Positions 7,030 through 8,161 of a stretch of 8,161 nucleotides of DNA are shown here, one piece after another. Position numbers and translations under genes: made by a program. Location: NCBI GenBank assembly GCA_944371545.1, contig CALVXT010000054.1, forward strand, positions 1 to 8,161, written 5' to 3'. Each line of letters opens with the position of its first letter. Positions within the stretch are counted from its first letter, which is position 1. The notes beneath the pieces were generated by a model. It searched no databases, was not told where the DNA came from, and saw only the letters and a program-made list of their open reading frames with translations. Source of the DNA: an uncultured Bacilli bacterium. Lineage in GTDB: Bacteria > Bacillota_I > Bacilli_A > RF39 > UBA660.

Positions 7030-7059
7030 ATTATAACACAATCGCCTAAGAAAAGTCAT
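7030..7059 (-). promoter_or_regulatory. Sigma-A-type promoter with extended -10 for mutS
   Basis: On the minus strand TATAAT (7035-7030) is a perfect -10 preceded by TGT (7038-7036), giving a full extended -10. ATGACT at 7059-7054 matches four of six -35 positions with an 18-bp spacer. The predicted start is near 7023, giving a leader of only about 13 nt before the GTG, with the SD starting some 2 nt from the 5' end. It is the only consensus-like promoter in the 69 bp between the phosphodiesterase stop and mutS. Confidence 0.7.
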
Positions 7060-7079
7060 TTTTTTCTTTTTTTAAAATA

Positions 7080-7694
7080 TTATTTAATAATTTCATCAGT
7101 AATTAAGTAGGAATTTGGATACTCTATTTTTGTTTTTTGAAAATTATGAATTCCATAAATAAAAGTTTCAATATTTTTTTCTTCAAAAAAAAGTTCCAAT
7201 TTTTTACTAATAATACTTTCTAATAAACAAATAAAATCATATTCTTGATAAGATTCTTCACTATTAAAAACATAGTTTAGAACACCATATTTTTCATTTT
7301 TCTTTGTTTTAGTTAATTCTTGAATCACTTTATTAAAAAAACTCATTACATAAATCTTTTTAGAAGAATATTTTTGAATCAATGTTTGAAATTTTTTTTG
7401 ATTAATATTAGCTTCTTTAATTTCTAAAAGGAAAATCTTATTTGAACTTAATTTTAAAACCTGTTCTAAAGTTGGAAGATGATATTTTCTATTTAATTCT
7501 TTATAGGAAGTATTAGACAGTATATCTAAACCGATCATAGGATTATGACAAATAACAAAAACTCCATCTTTAGTAGTTCTTATATCACATTCAAAACCTG
7601 CATATTGGTCATTTTTTAAAGCTAAAGTAAACGCTTCAAGTGTATTTTCCTTTGCATTTTCTTTTAAGCCTCGATGGGCAATTAACTTTTCCAT
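7080..7694 (-). CDS. Glycerophosphodiester phosphodiesterase family protein
   Basis: This family hydrolyses glycerophosphodiesters to glycerol-3-phosphate and an alcohol on a TIM-barrel fold with a divalent metal. With no signal peptide, this one should be cytosolic. From ATG 7694 it is 204 residues, somewhat short for the family (about 230-250). The active-site motifs are present: IAHRG (H7, R8), KENTLEAF (E16, N17), FECDIRTTKDG (metal ligands E35 and D37), ICHNP (second catalytic His H50), and LLEIK (E91). The ITDE near the C-terminus matches the usual late TD, so the barrel looks complete but with a shortened middle (about 135-175). A TTG at 7718 would add eight residues (MIFFIYSI), but its AGGA is only 1 nt away. 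I prefer the ATG because the family normally opens a few residues before AHRG. Neither start has a good SD. The upstream ORF ends 27 bp before. Confidence 0.88.
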   Translation of the reverse strand: MEKLIAHRGLKENAKENTLEAFTLALKNDQYAGFECDIRTTKDGVFVICHNPMIGLDILSNTSYKELNRKYHLPTLEQVLKLSSNKIFLLEIKEANINQKKFQTLIQKYSSKKIYVMSFFNKVIQELTKTKKNEKYGVLNYVFNSEESYQEYDFICLLESIISKKLELFFEEKNIETFIYGIHNFQKTKIEYPNSYLITDEIIK

Positions 7695-7699
7695 AATAG

Positions 7700-7730
7700 A
7701 ATATATGAAAAAAATCAAATCCTATGTAAA
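7700..7730 (-). promoter_or_regulatory. Weak possible promoter for the phosphodiesterase gene, giving a leaderless or near-leaderless mRNA
   Basis: TTTACA (7730-7725, five of six matches to TTGACA) and TATATT (7705-7700, five of six to TATAAT) are 19 bp apart on the minus strand, which is longer than optimal. Transcription would begin within a base or two of the ATG at 7694, which would fit the absence of a Shine-Dalgarno. In such AT-rich DNA similar hexamers arise easily, so this is only suggestive. Confidence 0.25.
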
Positions 7731-8161
7731 TATATTTTGCCATTCAATCTCTTTTATAATAAATTCGTCAGTAATATTATAATTATTTTCTTCATCAATT
7801 AATTTTTTAGGACAATTTCTGTAACAGTAGGTAGCTATCATCTCGTATAAAACTTTTGTTTTTACATCATAAATGAGTATAGTGAAACGTCTGTTTTTAT
7901 CGTAAACAAAATAATAATTATTTTCATTAAGAATATCTTTAGAAAAATTTGATATTACAATTTCTTTATTTTCATTTGACAATAGATTTAAATAAGCACG
8001 TAAATATTTCATAACAATATCCATATCATTAGAACTATTAAATCTATTAAATTGTTTTAATGTTTTTTCGTTTAAAGTATCTTTGTACTTATGTTCTGTA
8101 AACACAGGTACATCTTGAAAGCCTGAAAAATATACATGATGAGACTCAGGTTCAGGCATTT
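7722..8161 (-). CDS. Hypothetical protein of at least 145 residues, possibly cut by the window edge
   Basis: I do not recognise this protein. The first ATG in view is at 8157-8159, only two bases from the edge, and the frame is still open there, so the true start may lie outside. No ribosome binding site can be judged. What is visible is polar and rich in Asn, Lys, Glu and aromatic residues, with no membrane segment. The stretch NYYFVYDKNRRFTILIYDVK (81-100) suggests a beta-hairpin-rich region, with helices at about 45-75 and at the C-terminus. Two close cysteines occur in CYRNC (112 and 116); one such pair does not establish metal binding. It ends in TAG 27 bp before the phosphodiesterase ATG and may share its transcript. 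The high Asn/Lys content matches the AT-rich genome and does not itself indicate transfer. Confidence 0.55.
   Translation of the reverse strand, partial: MPEPESHHVYFSGFQDVPVFTEHKYKDTLNEKTLKQFNRFNSSNDMDIVMKYLRAYLNLLSNENKEIVISNFSKDILNENNYYFVYDKNRRFTILIYDVKTKVLYEMIATYCYRNCPKKLIDEENNYNITDEFIIKEIEWQNIFT

Noticed and set aside
7048..7068. AAGAAAA / TTTTCTT inverted repeat between the phosphodiesterase and mutS genes as a terminator
   Set aside because: The stem has a single G-C pair and no T-run follows on the minus strand; no plus-strand gene precedes it. It is ordinary A/T-tract sequence overlapping the mutS -35 region.
7080..7770. Similar C-termini (ITDEIIK and ITDEFIIKE) in the phosphodiesterase and the upstream ORF as a duplication
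   Set aside because: The match is only a few residues, the DNA differs at several positions, and the rest of the proteins are unrelated; chance in AT-rich sequence is enough.

Overview
The window is AT-rich (by eye about 70% A+T), with every recognisable gene on the minus strand and almost no intergenic space. The content suggests a low-GC Firmicutes/Tenericutes-type bacterium, perhaps an RF39-like, Erysipelotrichia-like or Acholeplasma-like lineage. The support is a type 3 (archaeal/eukaryal-like) prolyl-tRNA synthetase, AGGTGG/AAGGA-type ribosome binding sites, and MutS, NusB and XseAB homologues of Firmicutes type. TGA acts as a stop (mutS, xseA and the kinase-like gene end in it) and Trp is encoded by TGG, so this is the standard bacterial code. 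Classical Mycoplasma, which reads TGA as Trp and generally lacks mutS, is unlikely. The lineage is an inference, not a measurement.

Transcription runs from high to low coordinates. At the right edge lies an unrecognised ORF (7722-8161, possibly cut by the edge), followed by a small glycerophosphodiester phosphodiesterase (7080-7694). A consensus-like promoter with an extended -10 (7030-7059) then drives mutS (4470-7010), which is followed by an unrecognised gene of about 185 residues (3890-4447). That gene ends in an intrinsic terminator built into its last codons (3882-3909).

Downstream of the terminator is a very tight cluster: nusB (3461-3856), a gene with the hallmarks of a HipA/CtkA-like kinase fold (2475-3458), xseA (1147-2478), xseB (905-1150) and proS (1-921, C-terminus outside the window). 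The junctions are a 2-bp gap, then overlaps of 4, 4 and 17 bp, so these genes are almost certainly co-transcribed and translationally coupled. Most of the cluster is housekeeping: transcription antitermination, ssDNA exonuclease VII and tRNA charging.

No mobile element, CRISPR array, tRNA or rRNA gene was seen, and the window looks like chromosomal core. The most interesting items are the orphan HipA-like kinase in the nusB-xseA operon, the terminator overlapping a stop codon directly before nusB, the very short predicted leaders of mutS and nusB, a 17-bp direct repeat across the mutS stop and the next gene's start, and a 45-residue periodic motif in the XseA helical arm.
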